Shown here one piece after another: positions 18,648 through 27,840 of a DNA stretch of 64,000 nucleotides. The position numbers and the translations under genes were made by a program. Positions within the stretch are counted from its first letter, which is position 1. Each line of letters begins with the position of its first letter. The notes under the pieces were generated by a model. It did no database searches. It was given only the letters and a program-made list of their open reading frames with translations, and was not told where the DNA came from. This stretch comes from Grimontia indica. GTDB taxonomy: Bacteria; Pseudomonadota; Gammaproteobacteria; Enterobacterales; Vibrionaceae. The stretch is taken from NCBI RefSeq assembly GCF_000333895.2, contig NZ_ANFM02000030.1, positions 52,735 through 116,734 on the forward strand. The letters run 5' to 3'.

Positions 18648-19817
18648 ATGAGCAAGGCGTATAAGAAGCTCGGGCGACGTTTAAGACTCGGCGTAATAGG
18701 CGGCGGGCCAGATTCCTTTATCGGTTCCATTCACCGCTCATCTGCCACCATGCATGAAGAGTTTGATGTTGTCGCGGGTGTGTTTTCCTCAAATCCTGAG
18801 CGCTCAATTGCTGCTGGTAAATCCATGGGTATTGCGCGTCCTTATGGTGACCCAGATGCCTTGTTTGCCGGAGAAGCAGCGGCGGAAGAGCCTATAGATG
18901 CGCTCGCCATCATGACGCCCAACAACAGTCACTATGAGCTGTCATGCCGCGCATTAGACGCTGGATTCAACGTGTTCTGCGAAAAACCTCTGACCATGAC
19001 TGAAGATGAGTCTGCTGACTTGGTGAAGCGGGTGAAAGCGTCGGGTAAGCGTTACTGCGTCGCCTACGGCTACAGCGGCTATGCAATGGTGCGTCAAGCG
19101 CGTGAAATGGTGGCGCAGGGTTTGATTGGTGACATCACCATGGTGCAAAGCAATTACGTTCAGGGACACTTGGCAGCGCTGACAGAATCTGAGCTTGCTG
19201 GCTCTAACTGGCATATGAAGCCTGAGCTTGCTGGTCCTTCTTTGATCCTTGGCGACATCGCGACACATAGCTACCACCTGACCAGTTATGTCGCTGGTAT
19301 GGAAGCCAGTTCATTGAGCGCAGACGTGACCGCATTGGTCGATGGACGCACAGCAGATGATTACTGCGGTATATTACTTCGCTACCCCAATAACGCACGT
19401 GGCATCTTCTGGGTCACTCAAGCCGCAGCAGGCGGTGTGCATGGTTTGAGCTTTACCATTTACGGCACCAAAGGCGGCCTGGAATGGCATCAGGAACAGC
19501 CTAACGAGCTGACAGTCCGCCCTATCGATAAACCTGCTTATGTGCTGACAAAAGGTGGCAAAGGTCTTTCAGGTGCGGGAGAGCGTGTTTCCCATGTCGC
19601 TATCGGTCATCCGGAGGGCTATCGCGAGGCATTTGCCAACCTCTACTACGACTTTGCCTCCAACATCGTTGATGATCTGACAGGCGAAACTCCTGAACCA
19701 CTGAGCCTGTGGAACCCAACCGTCCAGGACGGCGCATACGGTATGGCATTTGTTTATGCAGCGGTTCGCTCACGCGACAACGACGGTGAGTGGGAACCCC
19801 TTCGAGACCTCACTTAG
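18648..19817 (+). CDS. Gfo/Idh/MocA-family oxidoreductase (inositol operon, copy 2)
   Basis: A 389-residue NAD(P)-dependent dehydrogenase with Rossmann motif GVIGGGPDSFIG, catalytic-lysine motif CEKPLT, and GDIATHSYHL in place of the GDCGTHPFY of the first copy. I use the ATG at 18648 because AAGGAG lies just before it; a GTG two codons earlier is possible. The two copies share length and architecture and are clear paralogues that probably take different cyclitols (for example myo- and scyllo-inositol). It closes the operon and a strong terminator follows. Confidence 0.85.
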   Translation: MSKAYKKLGRRLRLGVIGGGPDSFIGSIHRSSATMHEEFDVVAGVFSSNPERSIAAGKSMGIARPYGDPDALFAGEAAAEEPIDALAIMTPNNSHYELSCRALDAGFNVFCEKPLTMTEDESADLVKRVKASGKRYCVAYGYSGYAMVRQAREMVAQGLIGDITMVQSNYVQGHLAALTESELAGSNWHMKPELAGPSLILGDIATHSYHLTSYVAGMEASSLSADVTALVDGRTADDYCGILLRYPNNARGIFWVTQAAAGGVHGLSFTIYGTKGGLEWHQEQPNELTVRPIDKPAYVLTKGGKGLSGAGERVSHVAIGHPEGYREAFANLYYDFASNIVDDLTGETPEPLSLWNPTVQDGAYGMAFVYAAVRSRDNDGEWEPLRDLT

Positions 19818-19857
19818 TTCCATATCAAACACACACTGTTTAAACCCAAACAACCTT

Positions 19858-19896
19858 GCGAGCAGGTAGCCAGTCGTCGGTCTGCTCGCTTTTTTT
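19858..19896 (+). terminator. terminator of the plus-strand inositol operon
   Basis: A perfect 8-bp stem (GCGAGCAG/CTGCTCGC) with a 16-base loop and a run of seven T. It lies about 40 bases after the last oxidoreductase gene. Confidence 0.8.
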
Positions 19897-19966
19897 ATCG
19901 TATTTAGAACAGTGTATGTTCTTCTCCCACGATACATTAGCAAAGGACGATACAAGGAGAGATACG

Positions 19967-20338
19967 ATGGATAACAAGAAAGTGGCACTGTTTGGCTGGC
20001 ACCCGGATGTGGTGAACTACGATAAATGGCCTGGTATGACAGCGGAAAAGCTCCGCGCAGCATTGGAAGGTGACCGACATAACTTACTCGAACTGGGCTA
20101 TGCCGTTGACCTTCACTACATTCGTGACGGTGAAACTGCATTTGATGCGGCGACTGAAGCACTCAATGGCAAACCTTATGACTGTGTGCTGATCGGCGCA
20201 GGTGTACGTCGCGATGAAGACCATTTTCTGGTGTTTGAAAAGCTGGTGAATGCCGTTCATAAAGCCGCGCCACAGGCGACGATTTGCTTCAATACCAATC
20301 CAAGCGACACGGCGGATGCGATTAAACGCTGGACGTAA
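19967..20338 (+). CDS. conserved protein of unknown function
   Basis: A small soluble protein of 123 residues. The ATG at 19967 follows AAGGAGA, whereas the frame open further upstream crosses the operon terminator and cannot be coding. Alternating hydrophobic strands and helices (KVALFGWHPDVVNY, YDCVLIGAGVRRDE, ATICFNTNPSD) suggest a small alpha/beta, Rossmann-like domain. There is no signal peptide or membrane segment. I do not recognise the family. It is followed after 50 bases by a thioredoxin-like gene, possibly the same transcript. Confidence 0.7.
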   Translation: MDNKKVALFGWHPDVVNYDKWPGMTAEKLRAALEGDRHNLLELGYAVDLHYIRDGETAFDAATEALNGKPYDCVLIGAGVRRDEDHFLVFEKLVNAVHKAAPQATICFNTNPSDTADAIKRWT

Positions 20339-20388
20339 TATCCTAGGGACTTGGCTCAGCCCTTTTTCAACATGTCATGGAGGACAGC

Positions 20389-20730
20389 ATGTCGATACGC
20401 GCGACCGAAACGGGATTCAACCCAGAATACAGTGAAGACGCCCCCTCTTTTGAAGACATCACCGACCAGAAGGGTGTGTCTATTTTGGAGTTTGGTGCAC
20501 CATGGTGCGGGCACTGCCAGGCAGCTGAACCCGCAGTAAAAGCCGTGCTGGAATCAGCCTCCTTCCCTCACACCAAAGTTTATGACGGTAAGGGAAAGCC
20601 TTTAGGGCGAGCCTTTAAGGTGAAGCTCTGGCCAACTCTGATCCTGCTTCAGGATGGGTTGGAAGTTGACCGCATTGTTCGCCCGATTCATGAAGACGAA
20701 GTCGAAGATTTGATTTCACAGGCGAGCTAA
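20389..20730 (+). CDS. thioredoxin-family protein with CGHC active site
   Basis: A 113-residue thioredoxin-fold protein with active site WCGHC and a cis-proline segment WPTLILL, so it should exchange thiols and disulfides. The CGHC pair is the one found in protein disulfide isomerases rather than the CGPC of TrxA, implying a more oxidising potential. No signal peptide is seen, so it appears cytoplasmic. I choose the ATG at 20389, preceded by GGAGGA; an in-frame ATG lies four codons earlier. Its stop overlaps the stop of the convergent kinase gene. Confidence 0.82.
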   Translation: MSIRATETGFNPEYSEDAPSFEDITDQKGVSILEFGAPWCGHCQAAEPAVKAVLESASFPHTKVYDGKGKPLGRAFKVKLWPTLILLQDGLEVDRIVRPIHEDEVEDLISQAS

Positions 20731-22526
20731 CCGATCAGAAAAACAAACTGCACCAGAACAATCAGGAACAGGATAAGGCTTAGCCCTTTCCAGAAACGCA
20801 ACGGGTCACTTTCTAAAAGCGGCCTGTTTTCATTGGAAGATTTGAACGTGGGGTTAGGCTTCATCAAATCCTGTTCAAATTCTGAAAGTGCCTGATAACG
20901 GGCTTTCGGGATCGGATGACAGGCTTTTTTAAGCGCCTCATCAAACCAATCCGGGGCACCGGGACAATAGACCGTTGCTGGCACATAGTTTTGTCGGTTT
21001 GCCGCTCTGGGGTTGGAGGCATTCACTGCTTTGTAAGGCAGATGTCCGGTCAAAAGCTCGTAAACTGTCATACCTAATGAAAATAAGTCAGAAGAGAAAT
21101 TGGCTTTGTTGCCTTTGAGGTATTCCGGTGCCGCGTAGTTTAAGTCACCGACTGGATACCCTTCTTCCTCACTCCCCATTAGTTCTTCCAAGCCTGCTGA
21201 TTGCGCAGTGCCGTAGTCAATCAAAGTCACATTCATGTCTTTGTCGACCATGAGATTATCCGGTTTGATATCGCGATGAACCACCGAAAGACGTTGAAGC
21301 ACCCGAACCGCTCGAATAGCCCCTTTTGCCAACGTACGAACCTGAGTGAGCGTCGGCGTTGGATTATCGATCATCCATTGTCTGAGCGTGACACCTTCGA
21401 TGTAATCGCAGACATGATAGAGGTATGGCGAATAACTCGATGGCGGATGAATCTTCATCACGCCGGGTGATTTCACCTGTTCACCAATCCACCCCTCCCG
21501 GATAAAGCCAGCAAGGTAAACCGCATCATCCGCAAAGTTGAGCGATGGCATTTTCAATACATACTGACGGCCATCCAAATCACTGCGCGTCAGGTAGATA
21601 TGGCTCCGGCTTCCGCTGTAAAGCACCCTCGCCACTGTGTAGTGATCAATCTTCTGTCCTTCTTTCAGAACAGGCGGAATTTTTCTTTCTGATAAATCGC
21701 GGAGCGCTTCGCCATAGGTCGCAGCGGGAAGCGAATCGACAGCTAACAACAGGCAAGTGATGTTGTCATCGCTGCCCAGCTTATAAGCATCATCAACAAA
21801 CGATGCCGCTAAATGCTCGAGATCAGACGTGGTATCGGAAGCGTAGAGACGCTGGGCGATTTCCCGCTCTGTCATGGTGTCATGAATGCCATCTGTCGCG
21901 AGAAACAACAGATCACCACGCTCTAGTGCAACGGGCTGATAATCCACATTCAAGTGGCTATCAATACCCAGCGCGCGGGTTAAGTGATGTTGGGTTTTGC
22001 TTTGGTAGTGTCGATGATCCTGCGTAATCTGGGTCAGTCTGTGCTGACGCCAAAGGTAGACGCGGCAATCGCCGATATGAAAAACATGGGCAGTATTCGA
22101 TTTCACAATCACCGAGCAAAAAGCCGCCACCATGGCACTGGCTTGCGTGCCTGCTTGTTGTCCATGGTGGTAAAGCCAGTAATTGAGGGATTTCATCACC
22201 TTGCCAGCGGCATCTTTCACTGGCCAGGTAATCGGCGTGTCGAGGTAGTTGTTGACGAATTCAGTCACGCCCATTTCACTGGCTTTCTGACTGACTTCAC
22301 TGGTGCTGACACCATCCGCTATCGCGGCTACCACACCTTTGTGTTTCAGCTCGCTTGCCTTTTTTGGTAAGTAAACAGCAAAAGCATCCTGATTAGGTGG
22401 CTTGCGCCCGGCAACCGAGCTGCCACCCGCACGAACGATCAAACGGGAAGCTGCTTCCTGCGTCTCCCCGTTTTCAGTACTGGCAGCGCCATACGACGCT
22501 GCCTGTTCATGAAACTCTGGTTTCAT
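20727..22526 (-). CDS. PP2C phosphatase / Ser-Thr kinase fusion, membrane anchored
   Basis: A 599-residue bifunctional protein. The PP2C domain (about 30-265) shows the metal-binding Asp residues in NQDAF, ADGVST, TDGIHD and GSDDN. The protein kinase domain (about 290-555) has VLK (Lys325), HRDIKPDN (Asp419), DYG instead of DFG at 437-439, and AAPE. A single C-terminal membrane helix (about 575-599) ends the chain, placing both enzymes in the cytoplasm at the inner membrane. It starts two bases after the nitrate transporter stop, so it is the last gene of cobA-nirB-nirD-narK and probably controls nitrate uptake or a linked process. Substrates are unknown. Confidence 0.88.
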   Translation of the reverse strand: MKPEFHEQAASYGAASTENGETQEAASRLIVRAGGSSVAGRKPPNQDAFAVYLPKKASELKHKGVVAAIADGVSTSEVSQKASEMGVTEFVNNYLDTPITWPVKDAAGKVMKSLNYWLYHHGQQAGTQASAMVAAFCSVIVKSNTAHVFHIGDCRVYLWRQHRLTQITQDHRHYQSKTQHHLTRALGIDSHLNVDYQPVALERGDLLFLATDGIHDTMTEREIAQRLYASDTTSDLEHLAASFVDDAYKLGSDDNITCLLLAVDSLPAATYGEALRDLSERKIPPVLKEGQKIDHYTVARVLYSGSRSHIYLTRSDLDGRQYVLKMPSLNFADDAVYLAGFIREGWIGEQVKSPGVMKIHPPSSYSPYLYHVCDYIEGVTLRQWMIDNPTPTLTQVRTLAKGAIRAVRVLQRLSVVHRDIKPDNLMVDKDMNVTLIDYGTAQSAGLEELMGSEEEGYPVGDLNYAAPEYLKGNKANFSSDLFSLGMTVYELLTGHLPYKAVNASNPRAANRQNYVPATVYCPGAPDWFDEALKKACHPIPKARYQALSEFEQDLMKPNPTFKSSNENRPLLESDPLRFWKGLSLILFLIVLVQFVFLIG

Positions 22527-22528
22527 AC

Positions 22529-24004
22529 TTATGCTTTCGCCACATCAATCATGGTGATTGAACCATCATCATTCACTTCAGCAATCTGGCCTGACGGCTC
22601 TTCCATAAAGAGTAGCGTCACAAAGCCCACAACTGCGGTGCCTGCAATGATGTAAAAGAAAGTGCTGTAATCAACAAGGGACAAAATCGTCAGATAAGTT
22701 ACTGCACCCACGTTACCATAAGCACCTGTCATACCAGCGATTTGGCCTGTCATGCGACGCTTGATCAGTGGCACAGCCGCAAATACTGCACCTTCACCGG
22801 ATTGTACGAAGAAAGAACAACCCATTGCCGCTACAACCGCCAGCCAAACTGGCCACGCGCTGTCGACTTGACCCATCACGAAGTAACCCAATGCCAGACC
22901 CGCAGTGAGGATAAGCAGTGTTGGTTTACGGCCGAATTTATCAGACAACCAGCCGCCACCAGGACGTGACATCAGGTTCATAAATGCATAAGCGGATGCC
23001 ACCATACCCGCCACTACAGGGGTCAGTTCAAAGGTTTCAGAGAAGAACAATGGCAACATTGAAACCACAGCAAGCTCAGAACCAAAGGTCGCAAAGTACA
23101 GCACATTCAGCACAGCAACCTGCTTAAATTGGTAGCGGTGAATTTCTGGCACCTCTTCTTTAAAGACGTGCTTGTTCACTTTCCAAACTTGGGAGGCATC
23201 AAACAGGTAGATGCCTGCAAGTACCGCATAGATTCCGTACACGGCTGCATCAGAGAACATGCCAATACCGCTTGGCGAAAGTTTCCAAGCCAACAGTGCC
23301 AGTGCGCCATACATTGGGGTTTTCATGAATAGCAGCAGGTAGAAGTCGCCTTTTGAGGTGACTTCCATGGCGCCGCCGTTCTTTGGTTTGTAGTAGGTTG
23401 CACCTTTTGGCGTGTCTGTCACGTTGCGATAAAACACGAAAGAGAAAGCCAGGCTCATCAAGCCAGTGATACCCATAGCGTAACGCCAGCCATCTTCACC
23501 ACCGAACATCACAGCCACGGTTGGCAGGGTGAATGCTGCGGCTGCTGAGCCGAAGTTCCCCCAGCCGCCGTAAATGCCCTCTGCAGTGCCCAGTTCATTG
23601 TGTGGGAACCACTCAGATACCAGACGGATGCCGATAACAAAGCCTGCACCGATAAGACCCAGGGCAAAACGGGCAATGGCAGCCTGAACAAAGCTATCTG
23701 AAAGTGCAAAAACAAAACAAGGGATGGAACAGATAGCAAGCAGTAAGGAGTAGATTAGCCGCGGGCCATATTTATCCGTAAGCATGCCGATTAAAACACG
23801 CGCTGGAATGGTAAAAGCAACGTTGAGAATAAGCAGAGTTTTAATTTCTGCGGTGGTTAAGCCGAGCGATTCTTTTACCGATTGCAGCAATGGCGCAAAG
23901 TTAAACCACACCACAAAGGTAATAAAGAATGCGAACCAACTTAAATGGAGAATTTTCATTTTTCCGGTAAAGGAAAATATATTGAACTTGTCACTAGATG
24001 ACAT
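22529..24004 (-). CDS. nitrate/nitrite transporter, MFS NNP family
   Basis: An inner-membrane transporter of 491 residues with about twelve membrane segments, of the NarK/NasA type that imports nitrate or exchanges it for nitrite. Visible family features are the loop motif LIGMLTDKYGPR between helices 2 and 3 and SRPGGGWLSDKFGRK between helices 8 and 9. The ATG at 24004 follows AGGAAG; a TTG six codons earlier is less likely. It sits between nirD and the kinase/phosphatase, and with nasA and nirBD gives a full nitrate-to-ammonium assimilation set. Confidence 0.9.
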   Translation of the reverse strand: MSSSDKFNIFSFTGKMKILHLSWFAFFITFVVWFNFAPLLQSVKESLGLTTAEIKTLLILNVAFTIPARVLIGMLTDKYGPRLIYSLLLAICSIPCFVFALSDSFVQAAIARFALGLIGAGFVIGIRLVSEWFPHNELGTAEGIYGGWGNFGSAAAAFTLPTVAVMFGGEDGWRYAMGITGLMSLAFSFVFYRNVTDTPKGATYYKPKNGGAMEVTSKGDFYLLLFMKTPMYGALALLAWKLSPSGIGMFSDAAVYGIYAVLAGIYLFDASQVWKVNKHVFKEEVPEIHRYQFKQVAVLNVLYFATFGSELAVVSMLPLFFSETFELTPVVAGMVASAYAFMNLMSRPGGGWLSDKFGRKPTLLILTAGLALGYFVMGQVDSAWPVWLAVVAAMGCSFFVQSGEGAVFAAVPLIKRRMTGQIAGMTGAYGNVGAVTYLTILSLVDYSTFFYIIAGTAVVGFVTLLFMEEPSGQIAEVNDDGSITMIDVAKA

Positions 24005-24083
24005 TATTGACTTCCTCTTCAAACAAACAATCCCTGTGCCGCGATGTTTTAATCACAGCAAACTTAATTTGAAAATTTTTAAC

Positions 24084-24109
24084 TTCCCCTGATTGGGTAA
24101 TCAGGGGAA
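24084..24109. terminator. hairpin between nirD and narK
   Basis: A perfect 11-bp stem (TTCCCCTGATT/AATCAGGGGAA) with a GGGT loop. On the minus strand it is followed only by AT-rich sequence, not a clean U-run, so it may attenuate transcription or protect mRNA ends within the operon rather than stop transcription fully. Confidence 0.5.
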
Positions 24110-24115
24110 AAATAT

Positions 24116-24445
24116 TTAAACCAGACTCAGTTGCACAGCACCTTCATGACAACGGACTGGGTAGGTGGTGATCGATACGTTTTCGTCTTCCAGACAAATA
24201 CCGCTATCCAAGCAAAAATGCTGTTTATAGAGCGGTGAGGCGATCACTGTTTTGTCACCTATCGAGCCGATCATTCCGCGAGAAAGCACATTGGCTTTTC
24301 CGATTGGATCATAATTATCAACGGCATATAGCGAGTCTGTTCGGCCACAAAGAAATACCGCCACCTGCTTGTCTTCCAACAATGCGCACACGCCGGTGTT
24401 TTTGACCAAGTCAGACTTTTCACAAATGGTTTGCCACTGGCTCAT
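24116..24445 (-). CDS. nirD: assimilatory nitrite reductase, small subunit
   Basis: A 109-residue Rieske-like protein that partners NirB in reducing nitrite to ammonium. It has the length and sandwich fold of NirD; as in many NirD proteins, the Cys/His pairs needed for a [2Fe-2S] cluster are not evident. The ATG at 24445 is preceded by AAGGAG, and the longer frame to 24520 would overlap nirB. The start lies 11 bases after the nirB stop. Confidence 0.9.
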   Translation of the reverse strand: MSQWQTICEKSDLVKNTGVCALLEDKQVAVFLCGRTDSLYAVDNYDPIGKANVLSRGMIGSIGDKTVIASPLYKQHFCLDSGICLEDENVSITTYPVRCHEGAVQLSLV

Positions 24446-24455
24446 TGCTTTCTCC

Positions 24456-26996
24456 TTAACTTTCCAGCGTGACGATATCAATACTTTGCGATGCAAGTTC
24501 AGCAGGAATACGCTGACCACGAACAGTTTGATATTTCAAACTCTCATCCTGCGCTTCGCTATTAACGAAGTGTTTGAAGCGCTTGAGTTTCTCAGGCGAT
24601 TCAATGGTGGTTTTCCACTCGCATTGATAGTTACCCAGGCTTGCCGCCATTTCTGCTTCCAGCTCTTCACCAATGTTGAGCTTGTCTTCGATCACCACTT
24701 GACGCAGGTAGTCCAATCCTCCTTCGAGGTTTTCTAGCCAAACTGACGTGCGTTGCAAGCGGTCTGCGGTTCGGATGTAGAACATCAACACTCGGTCGAT
24801 GTATTTAATCAGGGTTTCACTATCCAGGTCTGATGCGAACAGGTCAGCGTGGCGCGGACGCATACCACCATTGCCGCACACATAGAGATTCCAGCCGTTT
24901 TCTGTCGCGATAATACCAATGTCTTTTGATTGCGCTTCTGCACACTCGCGGGTACATCCCGATACAGCGAACTTCAGCTTGTGCGGCGATCTCAGGCCTT
25001 TGTAGCGGTTCTCGATATCAATCGCGAAGCCAACGCTGTCATCCACACCGTAACGACACCAGGTAGAACCAACGCAGGATTTCACGGTACGCACAGATTT
25101 CCCGTAGGCATGGCCTGTTTCGAAACCCGCATCGACCAGAATTCGCCAGATCTCAGGCAGTTCATGAAGTTGCGCGCCGAAAAGGTCGATACGCTGACCA
25201 CCAGTCACTTTGGTGTAGAGATCAAACTGCTTAGCCACCTGACCAAGCACAATCAGTTTATCCGGCGTGATCTCACCACCAGCCACGCGCGGAACGACGG
25301 AATATGTCCCGTCTTTTTGCATGTTACCGAGGTAGATATCGTTGGTGTCCTGCAATCCCATGTGCTCTTCTTTCAACACATAGTCATTCCAGAAAGACGC
25401 CAGAATTGAACCGACAGCAGGTTTACAGATGTCACAGCCCAGACCCTCGCCATGACTGTCTAACAGTTCGTCGAACGTTTTGATTTTCTTGATTCGAACA
25501 ATGTCTGCCAGTTCCTGACGGGTGTAATGGAAATGCTCACAAAGGTTGTTGTTTACTTCATGACCAAGCGCTGCCAGCTCTGCGTCCATCACCTGCTTGG
25601 CAAGTGCTGAACAACCGCCACATCCGCTTGATGCTTTGGTTTCCGCTTTAAGATCTGCCATGTTGGTGCAACCCGCGACAACGGCTGCTTTGATGTCTGC
25701 TTTCGTGACGTCATAACAAGAACAGATTTGTGCTTCATCAGGAAGGTTTGCCACACCAGCCGTGCCAGAGTCTGAGGAAGCCGCACCGTCAGACAGAAGC
25801 AACACTGAGGGATATTCCGGCAGTGGCATGTCGTTCAACATGGTTTGCAGAAGAGTCGGATAGCTCTCGGTATCCCCGACCAGCACAGCCCCCAGCAGTT
25901 TGGTGCCGTCTTCAGAGACGATAATGCGTTTGTAGATTTGCTCCACACTGTCGGCGTATGTGTATGATTGCGCGCCAGGCGTGTTGCCTTGCGCATCACC
26001 AATACTTGCCACATCAACACCCAGCAACTTGAGTTTGGTGCTCATATCAGCGCCTTTAAAAGCCGCCTCTTCACCGCAAATGTTGGCGACAGCCACCTTG
26101 GCCATTTGATAGCCCGGCGCCACCAAACCAAAGATCTTGCCCTTCCACAGCGCACACTCACCAATGGCGTAAACATCCTCTTCATTGGTCTGACACTGAT
26201 CGTTAATCACAATCCCGCCGCGCTCACCAATCTCAAGGCCAAACTCCCTCGCAAGCTCATCCTGCGGACGGATACCCGCAGAGAAAACAATCATGTCAGT
26301 TTCAAGCTCGGAGCCGTCCGCAAACATTAGTTTGTAACGTGAAGTGCTACCTGCCGTAATGCACTTGGTGGCTTTTTCGGTGTGGACTTTAACGCCCAGA
26401 GATTCGATTTTTTCTTTGAGTAATTCACCACCGCCCTCATCCAGCTGAACGGCCATCAATCTCGGCGCAAACTCCACCACATGGGTGTCAACACCCATAC
26501 ATTTCAGGGCGTTTGCGGCTTCAAGCCCAAGCAAGCCACCACCGATAACGACGCCTGATTCGCTTTGTTTACCAGAAGCTTCAATCGCCTCTAAATCTTC
26601 TATGGTGCGATAAACATGACAATGTGGCTGATCGTTACCTTCAATAGGCGGAACAAAAGGGTAAGAACCGGTAGCGACCACTAACTTGTCGTAAAAAACT
26701 TCTCTGCCTTTGTCTGTCACAACGCAGTGATTTTCAGCGCGAATAGCGGTGACCTTTTCATTCAGGAAGTAGTGAACACCTTTTTCGTCGTAGGCTTCTT
26801 CACTGGTCAACATCAAATCATCCGCGGATTTCCCACTGAAATAGCCACTGAGCTGAACCCTGTCATAAGCCAGTCTTGGTTCTTCTGAGAAGGTCGTAAT
26901 TTCAAAGGTGCCTCCAGCATTTTTGTCGCACAACTCCTCAATAAATCGGTGCCCAACCATGCCATTACCAATGACAACGATGCGTTTCTTTTCCAT
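24456..26996 (-). CDS. nirB: NAD(P)H-dependent nitrite reductase, large subunit
   Basis: An 846-residue cytoplasmic flavoprotein that reduces nitrite to ammonium. It has an N-terminal FAD domain (GNGMVGHRFIE), an NAD domain (about 145-260; GGGLLGLEAANAL), a BFD-type [2Fe-2S] site (Cys425, 427, 459, 462), and two sulfite-reductase-type domains with the siroheme/[4Fe-4S] cysteines at 641, 647, 681 and 685. Length and order match NirB. It follows cobA, which makes the siroheme precursor, by 9 bases. Confidence 0.95.
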   Translation of the reverse strand: MEKKRIVVIGNGMVGHRFIEELCDKNAGGTFEITTFSEEPRLAYDRVQLSGYFSGKSADDLMLTSEEAYDEKGVHYFLNEKVTAIRAENHCVVTDKGREVFYDKLVVATGSYPFVPPIEGNDQPHCHVYRTIEDLEAIEASGKQSESGVVIGGGLLGLEAANALKCMGVDTHVVEFAPRLMAVQLDEGGGELLKEKIESLGVKVHTEKATKCITAGSTSRYKLMFADGSELETDMIVFSAGIRPQDELAREFGLEIGERGGIVINDQCQTNEEDVYAIGECALWKGKIFGLVAPGYQMAKVAVANICGEEAAFKGADMSTKLKLLGVDVASIGDAQGNTPGAQSYTYADSVEQIYKRIIVSEDGTKLLGAVLVGDTESYPTLLQTMLNDMPLPEYPSVLLLSDGAASSDSGTAGVANLPDEAQICSCYDVTKADIKAAVVAGCTNMADLKAETKASSGCGGCSALAKQVMDAELAALGHEVNNNLCEHFHYTRQELADIVRIKKIKTFDELLDSHGEGLGCDICKPAVGSILASFWNDYVLKEEHMGLQDTNDIYLGNMQKDGTYSVVPRVAGGEITPDKLIVLGQVAKQFDLYTKVTGGQRIDLFGAQLHELPEIWRILVDAGFETGHAYGKSVRTVKSCVGSTWCRYGVDDSVGFAIDIENRYKGLRSPHKLKFAVSGCTRECAEAQSKDIGIIATENGWNLYVCGNGGMRPRHADLFASDLDSETLIKYIDRVLMFYIRTADRLQRTSVWLENLEGGLDYLRQVVIEDKLNIGEELEAEMAASLGNYQCEWKTTIESPEKLKRFKHFVNSEAQDESLKYQTVRGQRIPAELASQSIDIVTLES

Positions 26997-27005
26997 TGTT
27001 ATTCC

Positions 27006-27803
27006 CTATGCAGAAAGCTTCTCTAGCTGTGTTTCAGCCTGAGAGATAAACCAGTTGAGCTCATCAGCAAGTGTGACGACCTCACCCACCACAACAAGCG
27101 CAGGGGACTTGACGCCCTCTCCTTGAACGGTGGCTTCAATTGAATGCAAATCGGCGGTAAAAACCCGCTGCTGCGGCGTGCAGCCATTCTCAATAATGGC
27201 GACCGGCGTGCTGGTAGAAAGGCCATGCTGGCTAAGTGACCGGGCAATTTGCCCAACCTTCGACAAGCCCATGTAAAACACCAGCGTGTGATTCAGCGAG
27301 GCCAGCGCCTGCCAGTTGATGGAGAGCTCTTTTTCCGCATGCGCCGTGACGAAAGTTGCTCCTTGGGAAAGACCCCGATGTGTCAGAGGTATACCTGCGT
27401 AGCTGGTGCATCCAGACGCTGCGGTAATACCCGGCACAACTTCTACAGATATACCCTCGCGGTGCAGCTCTAACATCTCTTCACCACCGCGACCAAACAC
27501 AAAGGAATCACCGCCTTTTAAACGACAAATTCTTTTGCCGCGGCTGGCGAGTTCAATCAATAGCTGGTTGGTTTCACTCTGAGGAACGCTGTGCTTTCCT
27601 TTTGCTTTACCCACATACACCAGCTCGACCCCCTCTGGGATCAGTCCAATGATTTCTTTGCTGACGAGTCTGTCGTAAACCACCACATCGCTATTCTCGA
27701 TACAGCGAAGAGCCTTAATGGTCAGCAAGTCTGGATCACCTGGTCCTGCCCCTACCAATGAGACGTGCCCTCGTTTGAAAGATGTCATTTTAACGGTGGA
27801 CAT
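27006..27803 (-). CDS. cobA: uroporphyrinogen-III C-methyltransferase
   Basis: A 265-residue SAM-dependent methyltransferase that makes precorrin-2, the precursor of siroheme. Family motifs are VSLVGAGPGDPDLLT near the N-terminus, VVYDRLVS, RLKGGDSFVFGRGGEE and GITAASGCTSYAGIPLTHR. It is a stand-alone CobA (SUMT) without the CysG dehydrogenase/chelatase domain, so those steps must be supplied elsewhere. As first gene of the operon it provides siroheme for NirB. A sigma-54-type promoter lies 38-53 bases upstream. Confidence 0.93.
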   Translation of the reverse strand: MSTVKMTSFKRGHVSLVGAGPGDPDLLTIKALRCIENSDVVVYDRLVSKEIIGLIPEGVELVYVGKAKGKHSVPQSETNQLLIELASRGKRICRLKGGDSFVFGRGGEEMLELHREGISVEVVPGITAASGCTSYAGIPLTHRGLSQGATFVTAHAEKELSINWQALASLNHTLVFYMGLSKVGQIARSLSQHGLSTSTPVAIIENGCTPQQRVFTADLHSIEATVQGEGVKSPALVVVGEVVTLADELNWFISQAETQLEKLSA

Positions 27804-27840
27804 CCTTGCCCCTCATGTCGCGTGTTATTCGTTTCGCTAG

